Source of the DNA: CAWIMX01 sp963792785
Lineage (GTDB): Bacteria; Acidobacteriota; Vicinamibacteria; Vicinamibacterales; CAVVIG01
DNA: 64,000 bases
Direction of reading: 5' to 3'
Assembly (NCBI GenBank): GCA_963792785.1
Contig: CAWBXO010000001.1
Location: forward strand, 1,116,001 to 1,180,000
The notes below the pieces were generated by a model, which worked only from the letters and a program-made list of their open reading frames with translations, was not told the DNA's origin and did not search any database. Position 1 is the stretch's first letter. The number at the start of each line of letters is the position of its first letter. Below are positions 18,407-27,080 of this stretch, in pieces. A program made the translations under genes and the position numbers.

Positions 18407-20973
18407 CGGGCCCTCCGCGCGCCGCCGAGGCGAATCGGCCGGCGCTCGATCGGCCGGTACTCCGTTCCGAGCTCGGCGATCTCCACGACCTGGTTCTTCC
18501 CGATGCCGTCGAAGTGCTGGCGCGTGTTCGACGCGGGCCACCAGATGTCGACCGCGATGATGCGAGCCGATTTTCCCAGGCCGATGTGCTGTTCGAGCGG
18601 CGACGCCCCGAAGGATCCGCCGCTCCCGACGGACCGGAACACCGACCGCCGGCCGCGGCCCTCGTTCTCGACGGTCACCGTGATCCGCGCGCCGATGGCG
18701 CTCCGGTTGCTCTTCGACCCGACCAGCTTCAGCGTGATCCAATCGTTGCCCTGTCCCGGGTTCTCGAACAGCCGCATCGCGTGGCTGTCGCCGGGCGTCG
18801 CGCCGCCGATTTCGGCCACGATGTCCTCGTCGCCGTCGTTGTCGAGATCGGCGAACGCGATGCCGTGGCCCTTGTGGAGTTCGCCCGTGCCCGACGAGGC
18901 CGTGATGTCGGCGAACCGCCGGCCTGCCTGGTTGCGCAGCAGCACGTGGGGCGCCATCGAGGCGTAGGACGGCGTGCCCATCCCGAGGTAGATGTCGAGA
19001 AACCCGTCGTTGTCGACGTCGCCGAAGTTGGCCCCCATCGGCATGAAGACCTTGTCCAGCCCCACCGCGGCGGTCACGTCGCGGAACGTGCCGTCGCCGA
19101 GGTTCCGATAGAGCTTCAACGTGCCGGCCTGGTGCGGCAGCCCGAGGTAGGTCCTCGCGGTCTCGTCGACGGACATGAAGTAGCTCGTCGTAAACAGATC
19201 GAGCCAGCCGTCGTTGTCGTAGTCGAAGAACCACGTCGCGAACCCGCGGCCCGAGCCGGACACGCCCGCGTGTGCGGTGACGTCGGTGAACGTGTTGTCG
19301 TGATTGTTGCGATAGAGGATGCCCGGGCCGTCGAAGTTCGAGACGTACAGGTCCTCGAAGCCGTCGTTGTCGTAGTCCGCCGCGGCGACGCCCTTGATGT
19401 ACGACAGCCGACCGAGGCCGGCGGCCTCGGCGATGTCCTCGAACCGATCGCCGCGGTTCAGGAACAGCTGCGGCGCCGTGTCCTCGTTGCCGACGAAGAG
19501 ATCGAGCCGGCCGTCGTTGTTGACGTCGGCCCACGCCGCCGTCTGCGTGCTGGTGGCCTTCGCGAGACCGACCGCCGCCGTGACGTCCGTGAACGTCCCG
19601 TCGCAGTTGTTCTTCAGCAGGGAGTTGCGCTGCGGCGCTTCCCACCCGCCGCGCAGGACCAGCAGGTCCGTGCAGCCGTCGTTGTTGTAGTCGGCCTGCA
19701 CGAGATTCAGCCCGCCCACCTGATCCGACAGCCCGGCGGCCGCGCTCCGCTCGGTGAACGTGCCGTCGCCGTTGTTCCCGAAGTAGTGCAGGGGGCCGCA
19801 GGTGTCGAAGTTCGAGGTCACGATGTCGAACCGGCCGGAGCCGGCCAGGTCGTCGACAATCACGCCGCCCGCGGTCGCGAACACGTTCACGCCCGCCTGC
19901 GGCGCCACGTCCACGAAGCGGCCGACGTCGTCAGTCGAGGCGAACGCCGAGGGCGGGATCAACTGCCGGGGCGGCACGCGCTCCGGGTACTGTCCCCGCA
20001 TCATGTACGCGAGATTGAGCAGCCACCGGACTTCGAGATCGTCGGGCTTCTCCTGCAGGTAGCTCGAGAAGTGCTCGAGGGCCGTGTCGAGGTCGCCGGT
20101 CCGCGGGAACGCCCGGCCGGCCGCCACCGGAATCAGGCAAAGCTCGCCCGGCTCGCGGTACGCGCCGTTGTCCATTTCCGCCCGGTGGAGGTACGCCGTG
20201 CCCAGCATTTCCTGCGTCGTCAGCACGGCTCCGGGGACGCCGTCGCGCGCCAGGCGCTGCGCCTCTTCGTAGTGCGGGATCGCGCCATCCATGTCGCCGT
20301 CGTACGCCAGGAGCTGCGCCAGGCCCAGGTGCGCCTGCATCAGCTCGAACGCGGGCCGCGTCTCCCGGACCGCCGCCATCCGCGGCGAAAAGAAGTCTTC
20401 GAACACGCGTCGCGACTCGGCCAGCGAGCTGCGCCGCACCTGGCACATCACGCGCGGACTCTGGTCCCAGCCCGCGGGTTTCGCGAAGTCGCGCAGCACC
20501 GCCTCGGCTTCGGGCAGGCCTCCGACGTCGAGCACGTACTTCACGGCGCCGGTGGCCACCAGGCCCGGAATGCCGGCGGGGTTCGTGGTTCCCGCCGCCG
20601 CGGCCTGCGTGTCGGCCTCCACCCTCATGAACGCGAAGCCGGTCGGCACCGCGACGACGCGCGTCAGCTGGCCCGGGCGCACGCCGCTCAACGCATTTCG
20701 CAGCTCGGGACGCAGCGTCGACACCTCGACCCGGCCGATGAGGCCCCCGGCGCCCGCGCTCGGATCGATCGAAGCCTCACGCGCGACAGCGGCGAAATCC
20801 TCGCCTCCGCGGACGCGCGCCGCCAGGCGTGCGGCGTCGTCGGCCGAGGCGGCGACGATGATGCGGAGCGACAGCGCCTGGGGCGGGACGTCGACCTGCG
20901 CGGCTCGCGCGACGAGCCACACGCCGGGAAGAGCGGCCACGAGCAGCGCGCAGGCCAGCCGGCGGAAGCGCAC
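18403..20973 (-). CDS. Rotamase-like / TPR / CRTAC1 fusion protein
   Basis: 856 aa from a GTG at 20973, chosen because it precedes a signal segment (RFRRLACALLVAALPGVWLVARA) and starts 29 bp after the upstream stop. The N-terminal region (~33-110) resembles a parvulin PPIase domain (ARVRGGEDFAAVAREASIDPSA, GGLIGRVEVSTLRPELRNAL). A helical TPR region (~190-340) follows, then FG-GAP/VCBS repeats (~370-720; DYNNDGCTDLLVL, DVNNDGRLDLFVGN, DYDNDGFEDLYVSN). A C-terminal ASPIC/UnbV domain is present (SNRSAIGARITVTV, FGASPLEQHIGLG, DIWWPASNTRQHF). This combines in one chain the TPR and CRTAC1 modules that neighbouring operons encode separately. Export to the periplasm or surface is likely. Confidence 0.87.
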   Translation of the reverse strand: MRFRRLACALLVAALPGVWLVARAAQVDVPPQALSLRIIVAASADDAARLAARVRGGEDFAAVAREASIDPSAGAGGLIGRVEVSTLRPELRNALSGVRPGQLTRVVAVPTGFAFMRVEADTQAAAAGTTNPAGIPGLVATGAVKYVLDVGGLPEAEAVLRDFAKPAGWDQSPRVMCQVRRSSLAESRRVFEDFFSPRMAAVRETRPAFELMQAHLGLAQLLAYDGDMDGAIPHYEEAQRLARDGVPGAVLTTQEMLGTAYLHRAEMDNGAYREPGELCLIPVAAGRAFPRTGDLDTALEHFSSYLQEKPDDLEVRWLLNLAYMMRGQYPERVPPRQLIPPSAFASTDDVGRFVDVAPQAGVNVFATAGGVIVDDLAGSGRFDIVTSNFDTCGPLHYFGNNGDGTFTERSAAAGLSDQVGGLNLVQADYNNDGCTDLLVLRGGWEAPQRNSLLKNNCDGTFTDVTAAVGLAKATSTQTAAWADVNNDGRLDLFVGNEDTAPQLFLNRGDRFEDIAEAAGLGRLSYIKGVAAADYDNDGFEDLYVSNFDGPGILYRNNHDNTFTDVTAHAGVSGSGRGFATWFFDYDNDGWLDLFTTSYFMSVDETARTYLGLPHQAGTLKLYRNLGDGTFRDVTAAVGLDKVFMPMGANFGDVDNDGFLDIYLGMGTPSYASMAPHVLLRNQAGRRFADITASSGTGELHKGHGIAFADLDNDGDEDIVAEIGGATPGDSHAMRLFENPGQGNDWITLKLVGSKSNRSAIGARITVTVENEGRGRRSVFRSVGSGGSFGASPLEQHIGLGKSARIIAVDIWWPASNTRQHFDGIGKNQVVEIAELGTEYRPIERRPIRLGGARRAR

Positions 20974-21002
20974 GCCACATGATAACCCGGAGGTCCCGCG
21001 CC

Positions 21003-23267
21003 TCAGAACCGGAGGAGGCGATTGACCTTGACGATGAAGGCGCGATTCTGGAGGGCCGGGAAACCCGGGGGCAAGGTGTCGCGCTGCTCGTTGAAGACGA
21101 TGAACAACTCGCTGCCCGGCCGGTATTCCCACCGCAGCCGCGCGTTCGTGCTCACGCTCTGGCTGGCGGAGCTGTACTGCACGAGCGCGCTCACGAACAT
21201 CAACGGCGTCATCGTGTAGGTCACGCGCGACCCGATGAGGTTGTTGCTGAAGGATCCCGCCGGCAGATCCAGCCAGTTGAGCGACACGGTCGGTTCGAGC
21301 GAAAAGCGCGGGGTCACGTTGACCCGCGTCCGCGAGAACGACAGTGTGGTGAGGGTGCCGTTGTAGAACTCACCGCGCGCGAAGCTGAGATTTCCGGATA
21401 GCGGCCGCTGCTGGCCGAAGTTGTAGCCGGCCGAAGCCGACGTGAACCCGTACTCCCCGACGGGAATCCTGGCGCCAGGCACGACGGTGAAGGGCGCCGT
21501 CAGCCGCTCGTAGTCGTCCGTCACGCTGACGCTGAACCGATCGCTGTTCTCCAGCTCGATCGCGAACTCGCCGTCGGCCGTGCGCGTTTCGAGCACCCCG
21601 GTCCCGTCTTCGATGTAGGTGAGCGTACCGGTGCCCGACAGCTTGCGGATCGCCCTCACCGATCGCAGCCGGGGGCTGAACCGGAACTGCGCAAAGTTCT
21701 TCTGCATGTCGTCCCGGCGCACGAACCCGATTTCCGGGTTGAACGCGTCGCCCACGACCAGGCGCTCGACCTGCGCGCCGTAACGGTCGCCCGCGTATTC
21801 CATGTACGTGCGGTAGCTGGTGTCCTTGCCCTGCCGGTCGGTCGTCCAGGTCTTCGCCCAGTACAGATTGAAGGACAGGTTGTCGAAGAACGTGAAGCCG
21901 CCGTCGAACCCCAGCGCCTGGTTGGATCCGGTCCCGTCCTGGCTCACCGAGCGCGACGTCGCGAGCACGCCGATGCTGCTCCGCCGGAGAATGTCCCGCC
22001 GGAGGCGCAGCACCGAGAAGTTCGTCGACGGCGCGCCCGCCGCCGGATCGTCCTTCGTGTTGATGTCGATGGCCCCGATGCTGTAGCGGCCCGCGCGCCC
22101 CGTCAGACGCCCGCCCGCCAGGATGGGCACTTCCTGCCCCTGATTGAGGCCGATCCGCCGGCTATAGAACAGCAGCGGCGTGTCGCCGACCTGATTGGTC
22201 CCCGCCGACGACGTGCCGAACGAGAACGTCCCCTGGTTTTCCAGGAAGAACTCGCGCTTCTCGGGAAAGAACAGGCTGAAGCGCGTGAGGTTGACCTGCT
22301 GCTCGTCGGCTTCCACCTGGGCGAAATCGGTGTTGACCGTCACGTCGGCCGTCAGGCTCTGCGTCACGCCGTACTTCAGATCCAGCCCGACGTTGCCGTC
22401 GGGCGAATTCGACACCGCCGGGACCGCCTTGCGGTCGGTCGTGACGTCGCCCAGCACGTACGGCTTCAGCTCGAGGTTCTTGCCCGCCGCCGGAGCGTCG
22501 AGGCCGACGAGCGTCGGAAAGAGCGATGCCGCGAAGCTGCCGCGCGCGATCCCCATCGCCGGCGGCACGCGCGCGAGATACGCGATCTCATTCTTCCACT
22601 TGTTGTTGCGGCGCGCGTTGAAGCCCCAGACCTGGTCGGTGCCCGGGCGGTACCGCAGGGACTTGAAGGGCAGGGCCGCCTCGACCGTCCAGCCGCCGTC
22701 GAAGTGGCCCACGGCGAGGTCCCAGACGGGATTCCAGTCGCCGTTGTACTGGCGCTCGTTCGTGCTCTGGCCGTCGGTGCGCGCGCCGAGGGGATTGACC
22801 TCGAACTGATACGCGTTGCGGCCGTCGTGGAACGTGTCGAGGGCGAACCCGATGCAGTCGCCCATGCGGATGTTGTTGCTGTCGCGTCGCATCTCGTTCG
22901 CGACCATCAGGTCGGGCCGGCTCTCCCACGCGCGGACCGACACGTAGAAATTGCAATCGTCGAAGAAGATCCACACTTCGGTCTTCTCCGACGCCGGCTC
23001 ACCGCCGGCGGGCTCCATCTGGATGAAATCGGAGACGGGCACGACGCCCGCGTACGCCGCGTCGTCGAGATTGCCGTCGATCCGGAGGGGCGTGTCGACG
23101 CGGATGGCGTGAAGGGTGAGTCGGCCGTCGGCGCCGCGGGGCGACGCCTGTTGGACGAGGGACACCGCCGACGGGGCCTGGGCGAGGCCCACGGCGGGCA
23201 CAGCGCACAAGGCCGCCGTGAGCAGGACCGCGAGCGCCCCGCCGCGGCGCAGGACGCAGAGGCTCAC
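21003..23267 (-). CDS. DUF5916 outer-membrane protein with CBM9-like domain
   Basis: 754 aa. A signal peptide (to ~29) is followed by a CBM9-like carbohydrate-binding sandwich (~50-235; AIRVDTPLRIDGNLDDAAY, WIFFDDCNFYVSVRAWES, GWTVEAALPFKSLRY). The DUF5916 barrel region follows (LKYGVTQSLTADVTVNTDFAQVE, LFFPEKREFFLENQGTF) and ends in an aromatic (VKVNRLLRF). The family is common in Bacteroidota and Acidobacteriota outer membranes; ligand unknown. It is intact, unlike its distant paralogue at 30550-32765. It sits 4 bp after the secreted paralogue pair and 29 bp before the rotamase-CRTAC1 fusion, so co-expression is likely. Confidence 0.88.
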   Translation of the reverse strand: MSLCVLRRGGALAVLLTAALCAVPAVGLAQAPSAVSLVQQASPRGADGRLTLHAIRVDTPLRIDGNLDDAAYAGVVPVSDFIQMEPAGGEPASEKTEVWIFFDDCNFYVSVRAWESRPDLMVANEMRRDSNNIRMGDCIGFALDTFHDGRNAYQFEVNPLGARTDGQSTNERQYNGDWNPVWDLAVGHFDGGWTVEAALPFKSLRYRPGTDQVWGFNARRNNKWKNEIAYLARVPPAMGIARGSFAASLFPTLVGLDAPAAGKNLELKPYVLGDVTTDRKAVPAVSNSPDGNVGLDLKYGVTQSLTADVTVNTDFAQVEADEQQVNLTRFSLFFPEKREFFLENQGTFSFGTSSAGTNQVGDTPLLFYSRRIGLNQGQEVPILAGGRLTGRAGRYSIGAIDINTKDDPAAGAPSTNFSVLRLRRDILRRSSIGVLATSRSVSQDGTGSNQALGFDGGFTFFDNLSFNLYWAKTWTTDRQGKDTSYRTYMEYAGDRYGAQVERLVVGDAFNPEIGFVRRDDMQKNFAQFRFSPRLRSVRAIRKLSGTGTLTYIEDGTGVLETRTADGEFAIELENSDRFSVSVTDDYERLTAPFTVVPGARIPVGEYGFTSASAGYNFGQQRPLSGNLSFARGEFYNGTLTTLSFSRTRVNVTPRFSLEPTVSLNWLDLPAGSFSNNLIGSRVTYTMTPLMFVSALVQYSSASQSVSTNARLRWEYRPGSELFIVFNEQRDTLPPGFPALQNRAFIVKVNRLLRF

Positions 23268-23271
23268 GGCA

Positions 23272-24291
23272 TCAGCGATCGGCGGTGACTGTGATCGTGA
23301 CGTCTTCGCTGCTGGTCAGGCCCCCATCGTCGGCGAGCCCTCGCAGGACGTAGGTGCCGGGCTCGGCGAACGTCACGTGCGTCATCACGCGCCCATCGGT
23401 CGGCATGTCGGGCGCCGACCAGAGCGGCGCCCACGGCGAGTTCGTGCCCACCCGGGTGTCTTCCCACACCTTGGCCTGCGGGGTATCGAACGTCACCGAG
23501 TCTCCCGGGCCGCGATAGACGAACCAGGACAAGTGCAGCCCGACGTTCTTTCCGACCGTGCTCCGCGAGGGCGGCTGCATGGCCCGGTTGACGCCGGGCG
23601 TGACGTCGGTCGCCGAACGCGAGCTGTCCCTCACCGTCGTGTCCTGGATCGACCCTTGATTCTCGACGACGGCGCCCACGCGTCCCGCGCCGCGCGACTT
23701 GGGCACGCCGTCGTCGGTGACGATGGCGACGAGCGACACCGGCTCGCCGACCTTGGCGGTCAGCGTTCGCTCGTTCTCGAGTTCCACGGCCGGCGCCTTG
23801 TTCGCGCGAATCTCCGGACTACTCGAGCCCGCGCCCAGGGCGCCCGTTTCCGACATCCGGATCATCGTGTCCATCTTGTAGTCGGGAGCGAGCGTGGCGT
23901 AGGCTTTCTCGGTCTTGCCCTTGGTGGTCAGGGTCCAGACGAGCTCGTCGGTGGCGGTGAAGCCGTCCGGCACCGGGACGTCGAACACAAAGCGGTTCCG
24001 GCGGGGCAGGAAATGGGTCGGCTGGCCCCGATCGGCGGCGCCGACGTTGAAACCGTTGTCGGGACCGATCGGAACGTCGAGCTCTTCCTCCCAGTTCCGG
24101 TTCATGTAGCCGAAGACGAAGTACCGCGATCCGTCGGCGTGCTCTTCCCAGCCCTCGTAGGCGGGTGCGACGTTCTGACCGCGGGTGTACGACAGCGACT
24201 GCGCCGACGCCCGCAATGGCAAACCGACCAGGGCCGCCGCCGCCAGCAGCGCGCCCGAGGCCCCGATGACACCGTGCACCTTCGCCCTCAT
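23272..24291 (-). CDS. Secreted protein of unknown function, paralogue A of a tandem pair
   Basis: 339 aa with a signal peptide ending ASAQ (about 31). Characteristic motifs are QNVAPAYEGWEEHADGSRYF, FGYMNRNWEEELDVPIG, DRGQPTHFLPRRNRFVF, NVGLHLSWFVYRGPG and a C-terminal Ig/PKD-like strand region (GTYVLRGLADDGGLTSSEDV). I do not recognise a named family. It is highly similar along its length to the next gene upstream (24295-25308), separated by 3 bp, so the pair arose by tandem duplication. Upstream of both is the cytochrome c/monooxygenase-like gene. A periplasmic or outer-membrane accessory role in that oxidation system is inference. Confidence 0.78.
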   Translation of the reverse strand: MRAKVHGVIGASGALLAAAALVGLPLRASAQSLSYTRGQNVAPAYEGWEEHADGSRYFVFGYMNRNWEEELDVPIGPDNGFNVGAADRGQPTHFLPRRNRFVFDVPVPDGFTATDELVWTLTTKGKTEKAYATLAPDYKMDTMIRMSETGALGAGSSSPEIRANKAPAVELENERTLTAKVGEPVSLVAIVTDDGVPKSRGAGRVGAVVENQGSIQDTTVRDSSRSATDVTPGVNRAMQPPSRSTVGKNVGLHLSWFVYRGPGDSVTFDTPQAKVWEDTRVGTNSPWAPLWSAPDMPTDGRVMTHVTFAEPGTYVLRGLADDGGLTSSEDVTITVTADR

Positions 24292-24294
24292 GCG

Positions 24295-25308
24295 CTACTC
24301 CTGACCTGACGGCCCGTTTCCAGCCGTGACGGTGACCGTCACGTCCTGGCTGCTCGTCAGCCCCCCGTCATCCGCGAGGCCGCGCAGCACGTACGTGCCG
24401 GGCTCGGCGAATGTCGCGTTGACCACGATGCGGCCATCGGTGGGCATCATGGGTGCCGACCAGACCGGCGCCCACGGTGAGTTCGTGCCGGTCCGGGTGT
24501 CTTCCCACACCTTGATCTGCGAAGGGTCAAAGCTCACCTCCCCGGCGCCGCGGTAGACGAACCACGAGAGGTGCAGCCCGTTGTTCTTCCCCACGGTGAC
24601 GCGAGACGGCGGCTGCATGGCCCGATTCCCGCGCCGCGCGGCGGCGCTGGCCGCCGACTCGTCCGAACGAGGGGCGTCACTCGGGACCGAGCCCGGGTTG
24701 TTCACCGCCGCGCCCGCCAGCCCCGCGCCGCGCGGCTTGGGCACGCCGTCGTCGGTCACGATCGCGATGAGCGCCACCGGCTCGCCTACCCGGACGGTGC
24801 GCGTGTCCGCGCCCTCGAGCTCCACGGACGGCGGCTGGTTGGCGCGAATCTCCGGGCTGCTCGTTCCGGCGCCCAGGGCGCCGGTTTCCGACATGCGCAC
24901 CATCTTGTCGACCTCGTAGTCGGGCGCGAGCGTGGCGTACGCCTTCTCCGTCGTGCCGTGCGTGGTGAGCGTCCACACCATCTCGTCGGTGACGCTGAAG
25001 GTGTCCGGCACGCGCACGCGGAAGACGAACCGGTTGCGGCGTGGGAGAAAGTGCGTCGGCTGGCCCCGATCGGCGTTGCCGACGTTGAAGCCGTTGTCGG
25101 CGCCGACCGGCACGTCGATTTCTTCCTCCCAGTTCCGGTTCATGTACCCGAAGACGAAGTACCGGGCGCCGTCGGCGTCCTGTTCCCAGCCTTCGTACGC
25201 GGGCGCCACGTTCTGGCCGCTGTTGTAGCTCAACGACTGCGCGGGGACGCCGTGAGACACAAGCAGCAGCACGGCCGCGCCGAACAGTACGCGAAAGACG
25301 TTCCTCAT
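24295..25308 (-). CDS. Secreted protein of unknown function, paralogue B of a tandem pair
   Basis: 337 aa from the ATG at 25308, where a signal peptide begins (MRNVFRVLFGAAVLLLVSHG, cut at about VPAQ). The frame is open to 25407, but that extension covers a terminator hairpin and has no signal character. It shares motifs with paralogue A (QNVAPAYEGWEQDADGARYF, NRNWEEEIDVPVG, DRGQPTHFLPRRNRFVF, LADDGGLTSSQDVTV). Divergence is concentrated in the middle (after GAGLAGAAVNNPG). First gene of the downstream transcription unit, since a 13-bp-stem hairpin separates it from the cytochrome gene. Function unknown. Confidence 0.78.
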   Translation of the reverse strand: MRNVFRVLFGAAVLLLVSHGVPAQSLSYNSGQNVAPAYEGWEQDADGARYFVFGYMNRNWEEEIDVPVGADNGFNVGNADRGQPTHFLPRRNRFVFRVRVPDTFSVTDEMVWTLTTHGTTEKAYATLAPDYEVDKMVRMSETGALGAGTSSPEIRANQPPSVELEGADTRTVRVGEPVALIAIVTDDGVPKPRGAGLAGAAVNNPGSVPSDAPRSDESAASAAARRGNRAMQPPSRVTVGKNNGLHLSWFVYRGAGEVSFDPSQIKVWEDTRTGTNSPWAPVWSAPMMPTDGRIVVNATFAEPGTYVLRGLADDGGLTSSQDVTVTVTAGNGPSGQE

Positions 25309-25370
25309 TATGTTCTGACCTTGGATGTGATGCCGGAGGGAGCCATGCCGTCCCTTCGGACGAAACGATT

Positions 25371-25402
25371 CGGGCCGGGTCCCCCTGGAGGGACCCGGCC
25401 CG
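25371..25402 (-). terminator. Strong hairpin after the cytochrome c/monooxygenase-like gene
   Basis: Arms CGGGCCGGGTCCC (25371-25383) and GGGACCCGGCCCG (25390-25402) give a perfect 13-bp stem with a 6-base loop, beginning 11 bases past the stop codon. The following minus-strand bases (AATCGTTTCG) are only moderately T-rich. Confidence 0.65.
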
Positions 25403-25413
25403 AACACCGGTGG

Positions 25414-26880
25414 TTACTGTTGTTGCTGCTGCTGTTGCTGATTCTGGCCCGTGCTCTGCTCGGCCTTCATCTCTTCTTTGGCGACCACGTTGCAGAGCGG
25501 GCACCCCAGGTAGATGTCCTGGCCGGGATGCTCGGCGACGCGCTTCTCCATCTCGGCCTTGAAGTCCTCGTCGCTCATCGAGACACGGTTGCCGAGGTCG
25601 ATGAACATGTTGGCGACCGACCGGTTGCCCGAACCCTGCCAGTTCCGGGGATCCGGAATCCGCCGATTCGACGGCGAGTTGTCCATGTACCCGACGATGT
25701 GGAGGATCGCGCCTTTCGGGATGAGCGGCGCCACGTCGTCGTCATAGTGATACGCGCGCACCCAGTCGTGGTCGTATCCGACGCAGTTCAGCGTCTGGAT
25801 GTTGTAGCCCCAGATCACTTCCTCGCACATCCGCATGCCCGGCGCGTGCAGATGCGGCTCGAACGACATGATCTTGGTGTTCTCCTTCACCACGGCGTAC
25901 GCGTGCAGTTCCTGACCGGACTTCATCGACGCGATGTCGATGTCCACGCCGTTGCCGAGCGAGTAACTGGAGCGCTTGTACTTCGGCACGAAGCCCTTCG
26001 GCGCGAACTTGAAGCCGATTTCGAGGTGCGCCGTCGTGTCGCGGCCGTTCGAGTGCAGGTGCGCCGAGTCGGACACAATCGACGAGTTCGCCTCGAGGAG
26101 GCGCGCGGCGTTCGGATCGAAGAAGTCGGCGTTGCGGCCGACCTCGTGCACCGGCCACCCGGTCGTCTCTTCGTCGGCCACCGGCTTGCCGTCCTTGTCG
26201 AACACCCGCGTGCTCCAGATCATGTGATGGAAGACGAAGCGGCCGCCGACGGTGTCGCGACCCGTGCCGCCCTTGGGCACGTCGTTGATCTCGCGCACCT
26301 GGAGCGCCACCACGTAGCGATCCTCGGTCAAGCCGGTCGGAATGCGCGGGATGTCGCCCCACCAATCGGGGGAGTTCGCCTTGACCACGACGTCGGTCGT
26401 CCGCACGATGAGGTCGGGCGTGCCGATGTGCCAGTCTTCGGCGTTGCTCCAGTCGCGATCGGGCGGCATGTCGGCCGGGTCGCCGCGCGGCGCACCGTTG
26501 TCGGCCCAGGTGGCGATCTTCTGGATTTCCTCATCGCTCAGCGAGGGGTCATCCTTGAAGCCCTGGATGCCGATGTTCTTCTCGACATACCACGGCGGCA
26601 TGACGCCCGCGACCGGGCCGAGCCCCGTCTTGGTCTTGATCGCCCGCGCCCAGGGGCGCACGTCCTCGTACGTCTGGAGGGCCATCGGCGCGCCGCCGTC
26701 CGCCCGGTGGCAATTTTCGCAGCTGCGCTGCAGAATGGGCGCGATGTCCCGGGTGTACGTCACCTGCTGGCTCGCAGCCCCTTGCGCTCGAACGGCATCA
26801 GACGTGGCCAACCCTACGCCCGCTGCTACGAAGGCGGTCGCGACGATGATCGCCCACATGCTGCGCTTCGATCGCTTCAT
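25414..26880 (-). CDS. Cytochrome c / copper type II ascorbate-dependent monooxygenase-like protein
   Basis: 488 aa from the ATG at 26880 (GAGGAG 8 bases upstream; another ATG is at 26886). After a signal sequence comes a cytochrome c domain with haem motif C54-E-N-C57-H58 and RDIAPILQRSCENCH, as in multihaem-free oxidase fusions. The C-terminal two thirds resembles copper type II (PHM/DBH-like) monooxygenase domains, with His pairs (FHHMIWS, SAHLHSNG, EPHLHAPGMRM). A CPLC motif lies near the end. The last ten residues are QNQ followed by a run of Gln, encoded by a CAA/CAG microsatellite. Likely periplasmic; substrate unknown. Divergent from the TAXI operon, sharing the 26988 direct repeat. 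Confidence 0.82.
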   Translation of the reverse strand: MKRSKRSMWAIIVATAFVAAGVGLATSDAVRAQGAASQQVTYTRDIAPILQRSCENCHRADGGAPMALQTYEDVRPWARAIKTKTGLGPVAGVMPPWYVEKNIGIQGFKDDPSLSDEEIQKIATWADNGAPRGDPADMPPDRDWSNAEDWHIGTPDLIVRTTDVVVKANSPDWWGDIPRIPTGLTEDRYVVALQVREINDVPKGGTGRDTVGGRFVFHHMIWSTRVFDKDGKPVADEETTGWPVHEVGRNADFFDPNAARLLEANSSIVSDSAHLHSNGRDTTAHLEIGFKFAPKGFVPKYKRSSYSLGNGVDIDIASMKSGQELHAYAVVKENTKIMSFEPHLHAPGMRMCEEVIWGYNIQTLNCVGYDHDWVRAYHYDDDVAPLIPKGAILHIVGYMDNSPSNRRIPDPRNWQGSGNRSVANMFIDLGNRVSMSDEDFKAEMEKRVAEHPGQDIYLGCPLCNVVAKEEMKAEQSTGQNQQQQQQQQ

Positions 26881-26987
26881 GAACATGCTCCTCAAACTCA
26901 AGAGAGATCCATTAAATCCGGCCCCCAAAGTGCCTGGTTCGTCCAGCCGGTACTGCTCAATTTTTACATTAGTCGGCGCGGGCCCGT

Positions 26988-27003
26988 TGTCTTAACTTGT
27001 CGC
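26988..27003 (+). promoter_or_regulatory. Direct repeat TGTCTT-N4-TGTCGC (site 3)
   Basis: Second half-site exact, first half-site TGTCTT, same 10-bp period as sites 1 and 2. It lies in the 200-bp divergent gap between the cytochrome gene (start 26880) and the TAXI-kinase-regulator operon (start 27081), so it may mediate autoregulation. Confidence 0.4.
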
Positions 27004-27080
27004 ACGCCGCCCGGGCGGAAACGTCTTCCGACCCGCACCGCTTGAACCCGGCAAGTGGTTCTGATACAAGCTCTTCGGTC

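Noticed and set aside
25414..25450. Poly-Gln coding tract as a frameshift artefact
   Set aside because: It is in frame with the rest of the protein, ends at a normal stop 11 bp before a strong terminator, and uses mixed CAA/CAG codons.
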